DNA of 20,467 bases from Bacteroidota bacterium (GCA_018969455.1 JAGWYI010000015.1:1-20467), one strand, 5' to 3'. Counted from the first letter of the stretch, positions 1 to 7,318 are shown. Numbers and translations: made by a program. The notes: generated by a model not told the origin, from the letters alone.

Positions 1-5
1 CAAAA

Positions 6-111
6 TATACCAGGATTCGCCGGATTTTGTGGATAAATCAGGATGGATTTCGCTGGATTTAGAATGATTTAGAAAGATCGTTATGCACAAAATCTGGCGG
101 CGTAAAGTATA
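6..111 (-). repeat. Palindromic interspersed repeat, copy 1 (inverted relative to copies 2 and 3)
   Basis: The reverse complement of this stretch matches copy 2 (2995-3099) with one small indel. There are two perfect blocks: 37 bp (15-51 against 3054-3090) and 31 bp (73-103 against 3003-3033). The ends are imperfect inverted repeats of each other (TATACCA..CGCCGGATTTTGTG at one end, the complement of TATAC..CGCCGCCAGATTTTGTG at the other), so the whole unit can fold into a long stem with a loop of about 45 nt. It contains no coding sequence. It lies upstream of the acetyltransferase gene and may contribute to its 5' region. Confidence 0.85.
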
Positions 112-194
112 ACAGGCCCCATCCAGAAACAGTTAAAATATAACTTTTAATAAACGCTTAAACCGCTCTGCAACTTTAAACATTTAATTGGCCT

Positions 195-692
195 ATGATC
201 ATCAGAAAAGCAACCCTGGAAGATGCGCCCGGCATTTTGGCGCTGTACAAGGCAACCGCTGCAATCCCGGGCGGTTTGGCGCGTACGCCCGACGAAATTA
301 CGGAAGCCTACATCGCGCACAATCTAAACCAAGCCCTGGCAACTGGAGTTTGCCTGGTTGTAGCGGGAAACCTGGATATTATGGCCGAGATACATTGCTA
401 TAAACTGGCCCCTGCCGTGTTTAAACATGTTCTTGGCGAACTTACCATTGCGGTGCATCCCGATTTTCAAGGGAAAGGATGGGGGCGGCGCATTTTCGAA
501 GCCATGCTCCTGGAAATTCAAACCCAGAAACCTGAAATTCGGCGGGTGGAGCTAATTTGCCGTGAAAGCAATACCAAGGCAATTGCTTTGTATGAATCGC
601 TCGGTTTTCGGCAGGAAGGGCGCCTTGAAGGCCGTATTGAAAGTGTAAATGGCGGCGTGGAAGCCGACATTTTCATGGGTTGGAGCCGATAA
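195..692 (+). CDS. GNAT family N-acetyltransferase
   Basis: A 165-residue protein, the usual length of a single GNAT domain. The N-terminal strand MIIRKATLEDAPGILALY is typical of GNAT beta1-alpha1. Motif A is at about residues 82-105 (ELTIAVHPDFQGKGWGRRI), and QGKGWG forms the acetyl-CoA pyrophosphate loop. Motif B is at about 127-145 (NTKAIALYESLGFRQEG), with the classic ALYESLGF helix-strand. The family moves an acetyl group from acetyl-CoA to an amine; RimI/RimJ-like or small-molecule acetylases share this pattern, and the substrate cannot be read from sequence. It is a single cytoplasmic gene that converges on the channel gene with only 2 nt between the two stops. No clear Shine-Dalgarno site precedes the ATG. 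Confidence 0.9.
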   Translation: MIIRKATLEDAPGILALYKATAAIPGGLARTPDEITEAYIAHNLNQALATGVCLVVAGNLDIMAEIHCYKLAPAVFKHVLGELTIAVHPDFQGKGWGRRIFEAMLLEIQTQKPEIRRVELICRESNTKAIALYESLGFRQEGRLEGRIESVNGGVEADIFMGWSR

Positions 693-694
693 TT

Positions 695-2857
695 TTATCC
701 CAACACCCAATACAATAGAAATAAAAAGACCAGGAGTATCAGCATGGGGGCCCATACTTTCAACATATTGGGCCGAGGTTTTACGGGCACCTGATTCAAG
801 GCGGTTTCTACCACCGCTACAATCCGCTTTTTTTGCCGGTCGCTGATGGTGACATAAATAAAGCAAAAAAAGTTGACAGCCAGGGTAAGCATCAAAAACA
901 AATAGGCCAGGTTCATGGAATCGGTCGCCGGAGATATTTGAACCAGGTTGATGGAGTATGCTACTGTAGCCAAAAAGGAGGTGATGATGAGTTCGCCCAC
1001 TTCCTCATAACTGGCTTTGTGGAAAAACAGCATAAAAATGGGCAAGGCGCTAAACATCAAAAAGGGCAAAATAATGAGAATGATCGCGCCCCAGGGCTGC
1101 CGGCTCACGCCCAGATGCACGTTGAGACTTTTGTAATTTTCCAGGTATTTGGCTTTGTCATCGGGGTCAAAAGTCACCTTGTCCAGCGAACCCATTGCGT
1201 TGGACAATTGGTTGTCGAGGGTTACAAAATACGATTCTGTATCCCAGTCGTTGAATTGAAAATCTTTCACCTTGTCGTTGATCTGAAGGCGGCTAAAATC
1301 AAAACTGATTCGGATTTTATTGCTGGAACTGAGTGCGGCGATTGGAATTTTTAGTTCATGGTGATCGAAAGGAAATTTAAATGATTTGAAATTACCCAAA
1401 AATTTGCCGCTGATGCGGTAAATGCGCACCACATAATTGCTGTCGCGCTCCTCAGCAATCAGGTAACGGTTGGCTTCCTCCGAGCTGATGGTGCTGAAAT
1501 CGATGTACCCTTCTTTTTTAATGTATTGGGAATCTGCAATTACCCAATACAACAGGTTGCAATCAAAGGTGTTTTTGCGCACATCGATGTCGTTGATATC
1601 GATCACATCAATGCCCACGCGCAGGTTGGCGATGGGTTCGCCATAGGTGTTGATTTGCGTAGGGCAACTGCGCGTTTTTCCGCCGTGAATTTGGTCGAAA
1701 CTGGGGTCTTTGCGTTGAATCATCCAGTTATCGAACTCAAACAAGTCATCGTTGCGTGATATTTTACGGTTTTTCAGGCCTTTAAAAAAATGCAACAATC
1801 TGGCACGGTTGAAGCATTTTTCATCTAAAGCGATTTCCAATACCTGCATGGCATCGTAGCAGCGCCGCAGGTTGTTGTCGGCTTGTGCTTCTTTTTTGGG
1901 ATCGCGGTTGGTGAAGGGCTTTGGGAAGTGTTTTTTAATTTCCTGTTTGTCCCAGTACACTTTTTCGGGCAAAGCCTCATCGGCAGAGGCATATCGGATG
2001 AAGGTATGGCCTTTTTCCCGCGTTATTTTTTCCAGTTCCTGATCGCTCATATCCGTTGAAATACCTACAAAGGTTTTGGGTGGCAAATTTTTGCGTTCCA
2101 AAAAGCGCAATATAGAATCGCCATAACCTGCATGCGTGTTCATCAGGATGATTTCGGGCTGGGGTTTTTCCAGCATTTTTTGCATGTATTGTTCCATCAC
2201 CACCACCGAATCTTTAGGGACTTCCCGATTCAAAATATAACTGCGCTGCCACAGGCACACCGAATCGTAGCGCATGTTGTTGTTGTTCAGGCTTTCTACA
2301 AACAGGTTGTGCAACAGGTAATCGCATTCGGTCACAAATCCGATTGACTTGGTTTTCAGCACCTTGTTAATAAACTGCACGCAATAATTGGGTTGCGGGT
2401 CGTTGGGCTGCAAAAAGAGCGCATTGTCGCCAAAATCGAGGCGATTTTGGTCGGCGCTCAAGGAAATTACCGGAATTTGGTTGCGGATAATAGGCGCTGC
2501 AAGCCGGATGTATCGCCCCCAGGTATTGTCAATAACCAGTGCGATGTTGGTATCCTGCGCAATCGTGGAATAAATGAGCGGGATGGTGTCAGGTTTGTAA
2601 TCGCACTGAAAGGTTTTCAGACGGAATTCAACGGGGTAAGGTTTTGGGTCCTTTTGGGCATTGAGTCGCTGAATATAGGTTTGAAGTGCAGCGATGTATA
2701 AGGAATCAAGGTAATTGTTGGCGCTGTCTTTTTCAGCGTTGAGGTAGTTAAAACCAAGGTACGCCACATACTTGACCGGCCTGGCAAACGGCGAGCGGAC
2801 ACAAGCAGTATGGACTGTGAAACACAGTACGGACAGGGCGAAAAGTAAGTTTTTCAT
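695..2857 (-). CDS. Periplasmic-binding-protein / pentameric ligand-gated ion channel fusion
   Basis: A 720-residue protein starting at the ATG just before a signal peptide (MKNLLFALSVLCFTVHTAC); the open frame runs 39 codons further upstream but lacks signal character. Residues ~28-380 resemble a type I periplasmic-binding domain of the amino-acid/branched-chain type (RLAAPIIRNQIPVISLSAD at 118-136, PEIILMNTHAGYGDS at 234-248). Residues ~405-580 resemble a pentameric-channel extracellular domain: GIDVIDINDIDVRKNTF at 415-431, then the Pro-loop KFPFDHHEL at 494-502 with no Cys-loop cysteines. Four membrane segments follow: M1 ~590-612, M2 ~618-640, M3 ~649-671, M4 ~700-719. M2 aligns by eye with GLIC and ELIC, with L629 at 9', A633 at 13' and I636 at 16'. 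Inferred role: a ligand-gated, probably cation-selective, inner-membrane channel with its receptor in the periplasm. Ligand unknown. The channel call is firmer than the binding-domain subtype. Confidence 0.82.
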   Translation of the reverse strand: MKNLLFALSVLCFTVHTACVRSPFARPVKYVAYLGFNYLNAEKDSANNYLDSLYIAALQTYIQRLNAQKDPKPYPVEFRLKTFQCDYKPDTIPLIYSTIAQDTNIALVIDNTWGRYIRLAAPIIRNQIPVISLSADQNRLDFGDNALFLQPNDPQPNYCVQFINKVLKTKSIGFVTECDYLLHNLFVESLNNNNMRYDSVCLWQRSYILNREVPKDSVVVMEQYMQKMLEKPQPEIILMNTHAGYGDSILRFLERKNLPPKTFVGISTDMSDQELEKITREKGHTFIRYASADEALPEKVYWDKQEIKKHFPKPFTNRDPKKEAQADNNLRRCYDAMQVLEIALDEKCFNRARLLHFFKGLKNRKISRNDDLFEFDNWMIQRKDPSFDQIHGGKTRSCPTQINTYGEPIANLRVGIDVIDINDIDVRKNTFDCNLLYWVIADSQYIKKEGYIDFSTISSEEANRYLIAEERDSNYVVRIYRISGKFLGNFKSFKFPFDHHELKIPIAALSSSNKIRISFDFSRLQINDKVKDFQFNDWDTESYFVTLDNQLSNAMGSLDKVTFDPDDKAKYLENYKSLNVHLGVSRQPWGAIILIILPFLMFSALPIFMLFFHKASYEEVGELIITSFLATVAYSINLVQISPATDSMNLAYLFLMLTLAVNFFCFIYVTISDRQKKRIVAVVETALNQVPVKPRPNMLKVWAPMLILLVFLFLLYWVLG

Positions 2858-2890
2858 ATTGGCGGCGGGCCCGATTGGAAAGTTGCGGGC

Positions 2891-2898
2891 CAAATGTA
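2891..2898 (-). promoter_or_regulatory. Possible Bacteroidota -7 element for the channel gene
   Basis: The minus strand reads TACATTTG, an exact match to the Bacteroidota -7 consensus TAnnTTTG, 33 nt before the chosen ATG. That placement would give a leader of roughly 27 nt and fits the shorter start. No clear -33 TTTG is seen at the expected distance, so this is tentative. Confidence 0.4.
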
Positions 2899-2994
2899 CT
2901 AAAGTTGGCGGGGAAAAAGCCCTAAAAACTTGAAGTATCCCCCCTATCAATATATTATATTTAAAAAAACACAATCCTTTTAATGAATAGAAAC

Positions 2995-3099
2995 TATACC
3001 ATACGCCGCCAGATTTTGTGCATAACGATCTTTATAGATCCTTATTAACCCGTGAAATCCATCCTGATTTATCCACAAAATCCGGCGAATTCTGGTATA
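2995..3099 (+). repeat. Palindromic interspersed repeat, copy 2
   Basis: This is the best-preserved copy. The two ends pair in segments: TATACCA with TGGTATA, CGCCG with CGGCG, GATTTTGTG with CACAAAATC, and ATAA with TTAT. This gives about 25 bp of interrupted stem around a ~45-nt centre. It lies between the 5' end of the channel gene and the glsA terminator, in inverted orientation to copy 1. It is non-coding and has no transposase. A MITE-like or REP-like element is the best guess. Confidence 0.88.
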
Positions 3100-3133
3100 A
3101 AAAAGCGCCTGGTATACTCTGTATACCAGGCGC
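3099..3133 (-). terminator. Rho-independent terminator of glsA
   Basis: A perfect 13-bp stem (3105-3117 pairing with 3121-3133; gcgcctggtatac / gtataccaggcgc) has a 3-nt loop. On the minus strand it is followed directly by six T residues (complement of 3099-3104). It begins 24 nt after the glsA stop, so it should end the glsA transcript before the channel gene. The stem repeats the CTGGTATA end of the adjoining repeat copy. Confidence 0.9.
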
Positions 3134-3157
3134 TGGATTCATTTCCTTTATTTCTAT

Positions 3158-4912
3158 TTAAACGCCGCCTTCTCTTTTAAGGAGTTCGGCAATTTCCTGG
3201 TGCCCCCCCCGGAGCGCATCCTGCAAGGGCGAGCCTCCCCAGCGGTCGAGTGGGCTGATGTTAAGTGCTCCTTGTTTGTAATAGTCGACCAAATACTGGA
3301 CTACTTCCATTTTGCCTTCTGCGGCGGCCAAATGCAAGGCGGTTCGGTTGTCGTAATCGGCCACACTGAGGTCTACCCCGCGGGCATACAATTTCATGAT
3401 GTTGTCCAAATCGCCATAACTGGCAGCAAAAATGAGTTCCATCATGTAATCCGCCTGTTCTTCGGTGCGGCGCTTGCGCGGGTCTTTTTTGGTTGAATTT
3501 TGCACCAAACCATCGTAAATGTGCAGTTTGAAACGCTCCACCAATTTTTTGCAAAATGCTACACCGCGGTTGGTGTTGCCATATTCGTCTAAACGCGGAG
3601 AATAAATGCAAATGCCCATCAGGTTGGGGACGACCACCATAAGCGCGCCTGAAACGCCGCTTTTTGCAGGCAAACCTATTTGGAAAGCAAATTCGCCCGA
3701 ATAGTCGTACATACCACAGGAGTACATGACAGACAAGCAGTTACGCACGGTTTGGGGTTCGTAAATGCGTTTGCCGGTGAGCGGATTGATGCCTGCATTG
3801 GACAAGGTGGCTGCCGCCAGGGCCATTTGTTCGGCATTGATTTCGATGGAACAACACTGAAAATACAATTCCAGAACATCCTGTACATCTACCGTATCGT
3901 TGTCCATAAAGGCCTTGTTTTCGCGCATAAAATAGGCCAGGGCGTTGTTGCGGTCGGCGGTGCGGCGCTCGCCGAGGAAGATCTCGGCATTGAACCGAGG
4001 TTTGCGGCCAAATTCGCGTTCCAGCTCCGTGGCATCTTCCTGATTTTTAACGATGCCGTGCGTGAGTGCGCGCCAATTGTCGATCACAAACTCGAGGCGT
4101 TTGTCCATGGTTTTGTGGCGTTGCACCAGCGAAGCGCACATGATGGCGCCTGCATTGATGAGCGGATTGTGCGGCACTGCGACCGGACTGTTTGAATTAG
4201 GGCCGCCGCCATGCGCGTCTGCCTCTCCATTACCGCGCAACTTAAGTTTCAACTCATTGAATGCCAGCCCACTAGGTTCCTTGTCTACGTGCCGGTGAAC
4301 GACTTCTTCGCCCAGTTCTTCCAGCACCATGCAATAGGTAAGCGGTTTGGAAGTTGATTGCAGACTAAAGTCCAATCCAAAGTCGCCGACCGAAAACCGT
4401 TGTCCGCTGGTGGTACAAATGGAAATGGCAAACAAATCGGGGTTAACTTCGGCCAATTGGGGAATATAAGAGGCTACTTTTCCGCTTCGGTTTTTACTTA
4501 TTTCCTGGAATAATTCGGTGATTTCTTTGCAAAAATCGTCGAATTCGGGGATTGCCAAATCGCCCACCAGCGCTTGCCGCACGATGTTGGCGCTACCGAC
4601 AATTCGGCGAAATTCGTGATAAGGAATGTATCGCTGACCATCAGCTTGATTTGGAATTTGCTGCAATAAATGCAAGACCGGCTTCAAACGGATGTCATTT
4701 TCCAGAATGCCCATTTTATTGAGTCTTTGCAAAAACTGTTTTTCCGCCAATCCTTCAGCGTTTTTTATATTGAAGGAGTTATATATGGCCAAAAGTTCAT
4801 CTTTTTCTTGTTGAAAGACGCCCCCATCGGTCTGCGCCTCACCGGAAACCTTTGGTTTGTTTTCCCCGTCTTTTGTATTGGGCTCTTGGTTCTTTTTCAT
4901 GGATGCATGCAT
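3158..4912 (-). CDS. glsA: Glutaminase, animal kidney-type architecture (EF-hand-like / catalytic / ankyrin)
   Basis: A serine-dependent beta-lactamase-like glutaminase of 584 residues that hydrolyses L-glutamine to L-glutamate and ammonium. An in-frame ATG at 4900 (MKKNQEPN) is an alternative start. The cytoplasmic location is inferred from the lack of a signal peptide. Residues ~35-140 match the EF-hand-like N-terminal region of animal GLS. The core at ~145-465 holds the catalytic set: Y149 (SYIPQL), S186 and K189 (QSTSKP), N253 (INAGAI), E315, N322, Y350, Y402 (CGMYDYSGEFAF) and V420 (KSGVSG). Ankyrin repeats fill ~488-582 (DNRTALHLAAAEGKMEVVQY, then DRWGGSPLQDALRGGHQEIA). Typical bacterial GlsA is only about 310 residues, so both flanking domains are extra. 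An insertion rich in Gly and Asn occupies ~224-246. It is the last gene of the amt-glnN-glsA run and is followed by a strong terminator. Confidence 0.96.
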   Translation of the reverse strand: MHASMKKNQEPNTKDGENKPKVSGEAQTDGGVFQQEKDELLAIYNSFNIKNAEGLAEKQFLQRLNKMGILENDIRLKPVLHLLQQIPNQADGQRYIPYHEFRRIVGSANIVRQALVGDLAIPEFDDFCKEITELFQEISKNRSGKVASYIPQLAEVNPDLFAISICTTSGQRFSVGDFGLDFSLQSTSKPLTYCMVLEELGEEVVHRHVDKEPSGLAFNELKLKLRGNGEADAHGGGPNSNSPVAVPHNPLINAGAIMCASLVQRHKTMDKRLEFVIDNWRALTHGIVKNQEDATELEREFGRKPRFNAEIFLGERRTADRNNALAYFMRENKAFMDNDTVDVQDVLELYFQCCSIEINAEQMALAAATLSNAGINPLTGKRIYEPQTVRNCLSVMYSCGMYDYSGEFAFQIGLPAKSGVSGALMVVVPNLMGICIYSPRLDEYGNTNRGVAFCKKLVERFKLHIYDGLVQNSTKKDPRKRRTEEQADYMMELIFAASYGDLDNIMKLYARGVDLSVADYDNRTALHLAAAEGKMEVVQYLVDYYKQGALNISPLDRWGGSPLQDALRGGHQEIAELLKREGGV

Positions 4913-4928
4913 TAGGTAAATGAATTAA

Positions 4929-4958
4929 GCCCTCAGATCATCGGTATGACCTGAGGGC
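4929..4958 (-). terminator. Hairpin between glnN and glsA, possible terminator or attenuator
   Basis: An 8-bp GC-rich stem (gccctcag 4929-4936 with ctgagggc 4951-4958) continues past one A-C mismatch into 4 more base pairs (4938-4941 with 4946-4949) around a CGGT loop. On the minus strand it lies 22 nt after the glnN stop and is followed by TTAATTCATTT, a poor U-tract. Partial termination, or an RNA processing or stability structure, is likelier than a strong stop. Confidence 0.65.
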
Positions 4959-4980
4959 AATTGCTTTATACACAATGATT

Positions 4981-7170
4981 TTAACGCATAAACAACAACT
5001 CGCGGAAGTGCGGCAAACGCCATTCGGCATCATCAATCAAGGCTTCGAGGGTATCTGCTGCTTCCCGGAGTGTCACAAAGGTAGGGCGTACTTCGTCTTG
5101 AAAACGTTTGGCTCTCGCGATCAAATCAGTTTCCTGTTCGGCCAGTTCTTTGGCGTGGTGCATGGTATGCAAACCGGCGTTGGCTTTTTCAACGGCTTCA
5201 GCGACTTCTTTGGCCAACTGGCGGATGCCGCTGGCGCTTTCTTCCAATTCCAGTTCTTTCAGGCCTTTTGCGGCACTTACCAATTTGTTCAGGTAGTTGA
5301 TGGCCGCAGGCAAGATATGGGTTGCAATGATTTCCTGATAACTTACCACTTCCATTTCGATGTCTTTCACAAAATAATCGAGGAAGGCATTCACCCTTGC
5401 TTCAAGTTCTCTTTCGTTGAGAACCAGGTGCTTGGAAAACAGGTGTTTGGATTTATCGCTCAAAAATGCATCCAAGGCATAGGGTGTCGACTTGATATTG
5501 GCCAATCCGCGGCGTGCGGCTTCTTCTTCCCATTCGGCTGCATAACCGTCGCCGTTGAAAATGATGCGTTCTGATGCCTTCAAGTATTCCTGCAAGGTGC
5601 TTACAATGGCTTTTTCCTGTTCCTGGCCTTGTTGCATCAGGGTTTGCACATCCTGATGGAACGTGCTAAACTGGTCGGCCACGGCGGTGTTCAACACGGT
5701 CATGGCAAAGGAGCAGTTGTGGCTGGCGCCTACCGCGCGGTATTCGAATTTGTTTCCGGTAAAAGGGAAGGGCGAGGTACGGTTGCGGTCGGTATTATCC
5801 AACAGCACTTCCGGTATTTTAGGCACGTTGAGTTCCAGGGTGGGCGCCGTAAAATCTTTGCCATAATTGAACCCATTGTCTTTCAGGTCCATCAAAATCT
5901 GCTCCATCAAGGAACCGGTGAATACCGAAATGATGGCAGGCGGCGCTTCATTGGCGCCCATGCGGTGGTCGTTTCCGGAGGATGCCACGCTTGCCCGCAT
6001 CAGATCGCTGTACCGATCTACGGCGCGCACGATGTTGACAAAAAAGGTAAGAAAGCGCAGGTTTTTAGCAGGTTCTTTACCTGGTGAGAGCAAATTGATG
6101 CCAGTGTCGGTAGCCAGGGACCAGTTGTTGTGTTTGCCGCTTCCATTGATGCCTGCAAAAGGTTTTTCGTGCAACAAGGCCTTCAATTTATGGCGTTTGG
6201 CGATGCGGTGCATCAGGTCCATCAACAAAAGGTTATGGTCTACTGCTGTATTTAATTCTTCAAACATCGGAGCGCATTCGTATTGGGCAGGCGCTACCTC
6301 ATTGTGGCGGGTGAGCACAGGAATGCCCAAACGCAAGGCTTCTTCCTCAAAATCGTGCATAAAACGCTGTACCCGCTCTGGAATAGAGCCAAAATAGTGA
6401 TCGGCTTTTTCTTGTCCTTTGGAAGGAAGAATGCCAAACAGGGTGCGGTTTACCATCGCCAGGTCGGGGCGGGCTTCGTACAGGTGCTCATCTATCACGA
6501 AATACTCCTGTTCCCAGCCGAGGGTAGCAAAAACGCTGCGCACATCGGCGTTGAACAGTTGCGCCACCGGCGTTACCGCGCGGTTAACAGCTTCGATGGA
6601 TTTGAGCAATGGTGCTTTATAATCAAGTGATTCACCGGTGTAAGAAATAAAAATGGCAGGCACGTACAGGGTTTTACCCGATTCCAATTCTACCACGAAT
6701 GCCGGCGAGGTAGGGTCCCAAATGGTATAACCGCGCGCTTCTGCCGTGTTGCGCAAGCCGCCGCTTGGGAAACTAGAGGCATCCGGTTCGCGCTGCACGA
6801 GGTCGCGCGCGCTCAAAGATTCAATGCCTTGTGCATCTGCGGAGTATGCGGGTTTGTAAAAGGCGTCGTGTTTTTCGGCCGTGATGTTGGTAAGCGGCTG
6901 GAACCAGTGGGTGTAGTGGGTGGCGCCAAAATCCATGGCCCATTTTTTCATGCCTTTTGCCACCGTCTCGGCAACTTCAATGTTGATGACTTCACCGGTT
7001 CTGTAAGCCCGCAAAATGGCTTCAAAAGCAGAGGAAGGCAGGTATTCCTGCATTTTGGAAAGTGTGAATACGTTTTTACCAAAGATCTCTGAAATCTTTT
7101 TTTGTTCTTTGGTGTACACACCTTTTCCATTGCCCTGCACTTTTTCCAGGGCTTGTAAACGAATTGACAT
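4981..7170 (-). CDS. glnN: Type III glutamine synthetase
   Basis: From the ATG at 7170 the protein is exactly 729 residues, the standard size of Bacteroidota GSIII; a frame extending 34 codons upstream looks non-coding. It makes glutamine from glutamate, ammonium and ATP in the cytoplasm. GSIII features are PSGGLRNTAEARGYTIWDPT (135-154), LGWEQEYFVID (217-227), RHNEVAPAQYE (288-298), INGSGKHNNWSLATDTG (341-357), SSGNDHRMGANEAPPAI (397-413) and TSPFPFTGNKFEYRAVG (465-481). The C-terminal ~600-729 is helical and charged, as in this class. It lies between amt (199 nt upstream, same strand) and glsA (68 nt downstream), in a nitrogen-assimilation run. No adenylylation site of the GSI type is expected, so control is probably transcriptional. 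Confidence 0.98.
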   Translation of the reverse strand: MSIRLQALEKVQGNGKGVYTKEQKKISEIFGKNVFTLSKMQEYLPSSAFEAILRAYRTGEVINIEVAETVAKGMKKWAMDFGATHYTHWFQPLTNITAEKHDAFYKPAYSADAQGIESLSARDLVQREPDASSFPSGGLRNTAEARGYTIWDPTSPAFVVELESGKTLYVPAIFISYTGESLDYKAPLLKSIEAVNRAVTPVAQLFNADVRSVFATLGWEQEYFVIDEHLYEARPDLAMVNRTLFGILPSKGQEKADHYFGSIPERVQRFMHDFEEEALRLGIPVLTRHNEVAPAQYECAPMFEELNTAVDHNLLLMDLMHRIAKRHKLKALLHEKPFAGINGSGKHNNWSLATDTGINLLSPGKEPAKNLRFLTFFVNIVRAVDRYSDLMRASVASSGNDHRMGANEAPPAIISVFTGSLMEQILMDLKDNGFNYGKDFTAPTLELNVPKIPEVLLDNTDRNRTSPFPFTGNKFEYRAVGASHNCSFAMTVLNTAVADQFSTFHQDVQTLMQQGQEQEKAIVSTLQEYLKASERIIFNGDGYAAEWEEEAARRGLANIKSTPYALDAFLSDKSKHLFSKHLVLNERELEARVNAFLDYFVKDIEMEVVSYQEIIATHILPAAINYLNKLVSAAKGLKELELEESASGIRQLAKEVAEAVEKANAGLHTMHHAKELAEQETDLIARAKRFQDEVRPTFVTLREAADTLEALIDDAEWRLPHFRELLFMR

Positions 7171-7318
7171 GGTAGGATCGGTTTTATGAACAATTGCAGG
7201 GCAGCGCCCCTTGAATGAACTTGGAAAATAGATTATAAGGGGCATACCAAAGGCATACCTTTCCTTGTACAAATTTTTACAACTGAAGCTGAAATTGAAC
7301 GGCGGGTAAATTCTGCTA

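Noticed and set aside
833..1354. Open frame of 173 codons on the plus strand inside the channel gene
   Set aside because: Antisense to a gene with clear domain motifs; the translation is rich in His, Gln and Gly with no recognisable fold.
695..2857. Plain ABC-transporter substrate-binding protein
   Set aside because: No permease or ATPase genes are nearby, and residues 405-720 have a Pro-loop and four membrane segments that a substrate-binding protein would not have.
2858..2974. Upstream extension of the channel protein (39 more codons)
   Set aside because: The downstream ATG is followed at once by a signal peptide and is preceded by a -7-like element; the extension would bury the signal.
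6..3099. A complete insertion sequence bounded by copies 1 and 2
   Set aside because: No transposase or recombinase is encoded between or beside them; the two genes inside are unrelated to transposition.
3680..4195. Open frame of 171 codons antisense to glsA
   Set aside because: It mirrors the strongly conserved glutaminase core; an antisense frame here is explained by codon bias.
4975..6630. Several long plus-strand frames antisense to glnN
   Set aside because: All lie opposite conserved type III glutamine synthetase motifs; their translations are Phe/Gly-rich and motif-free.
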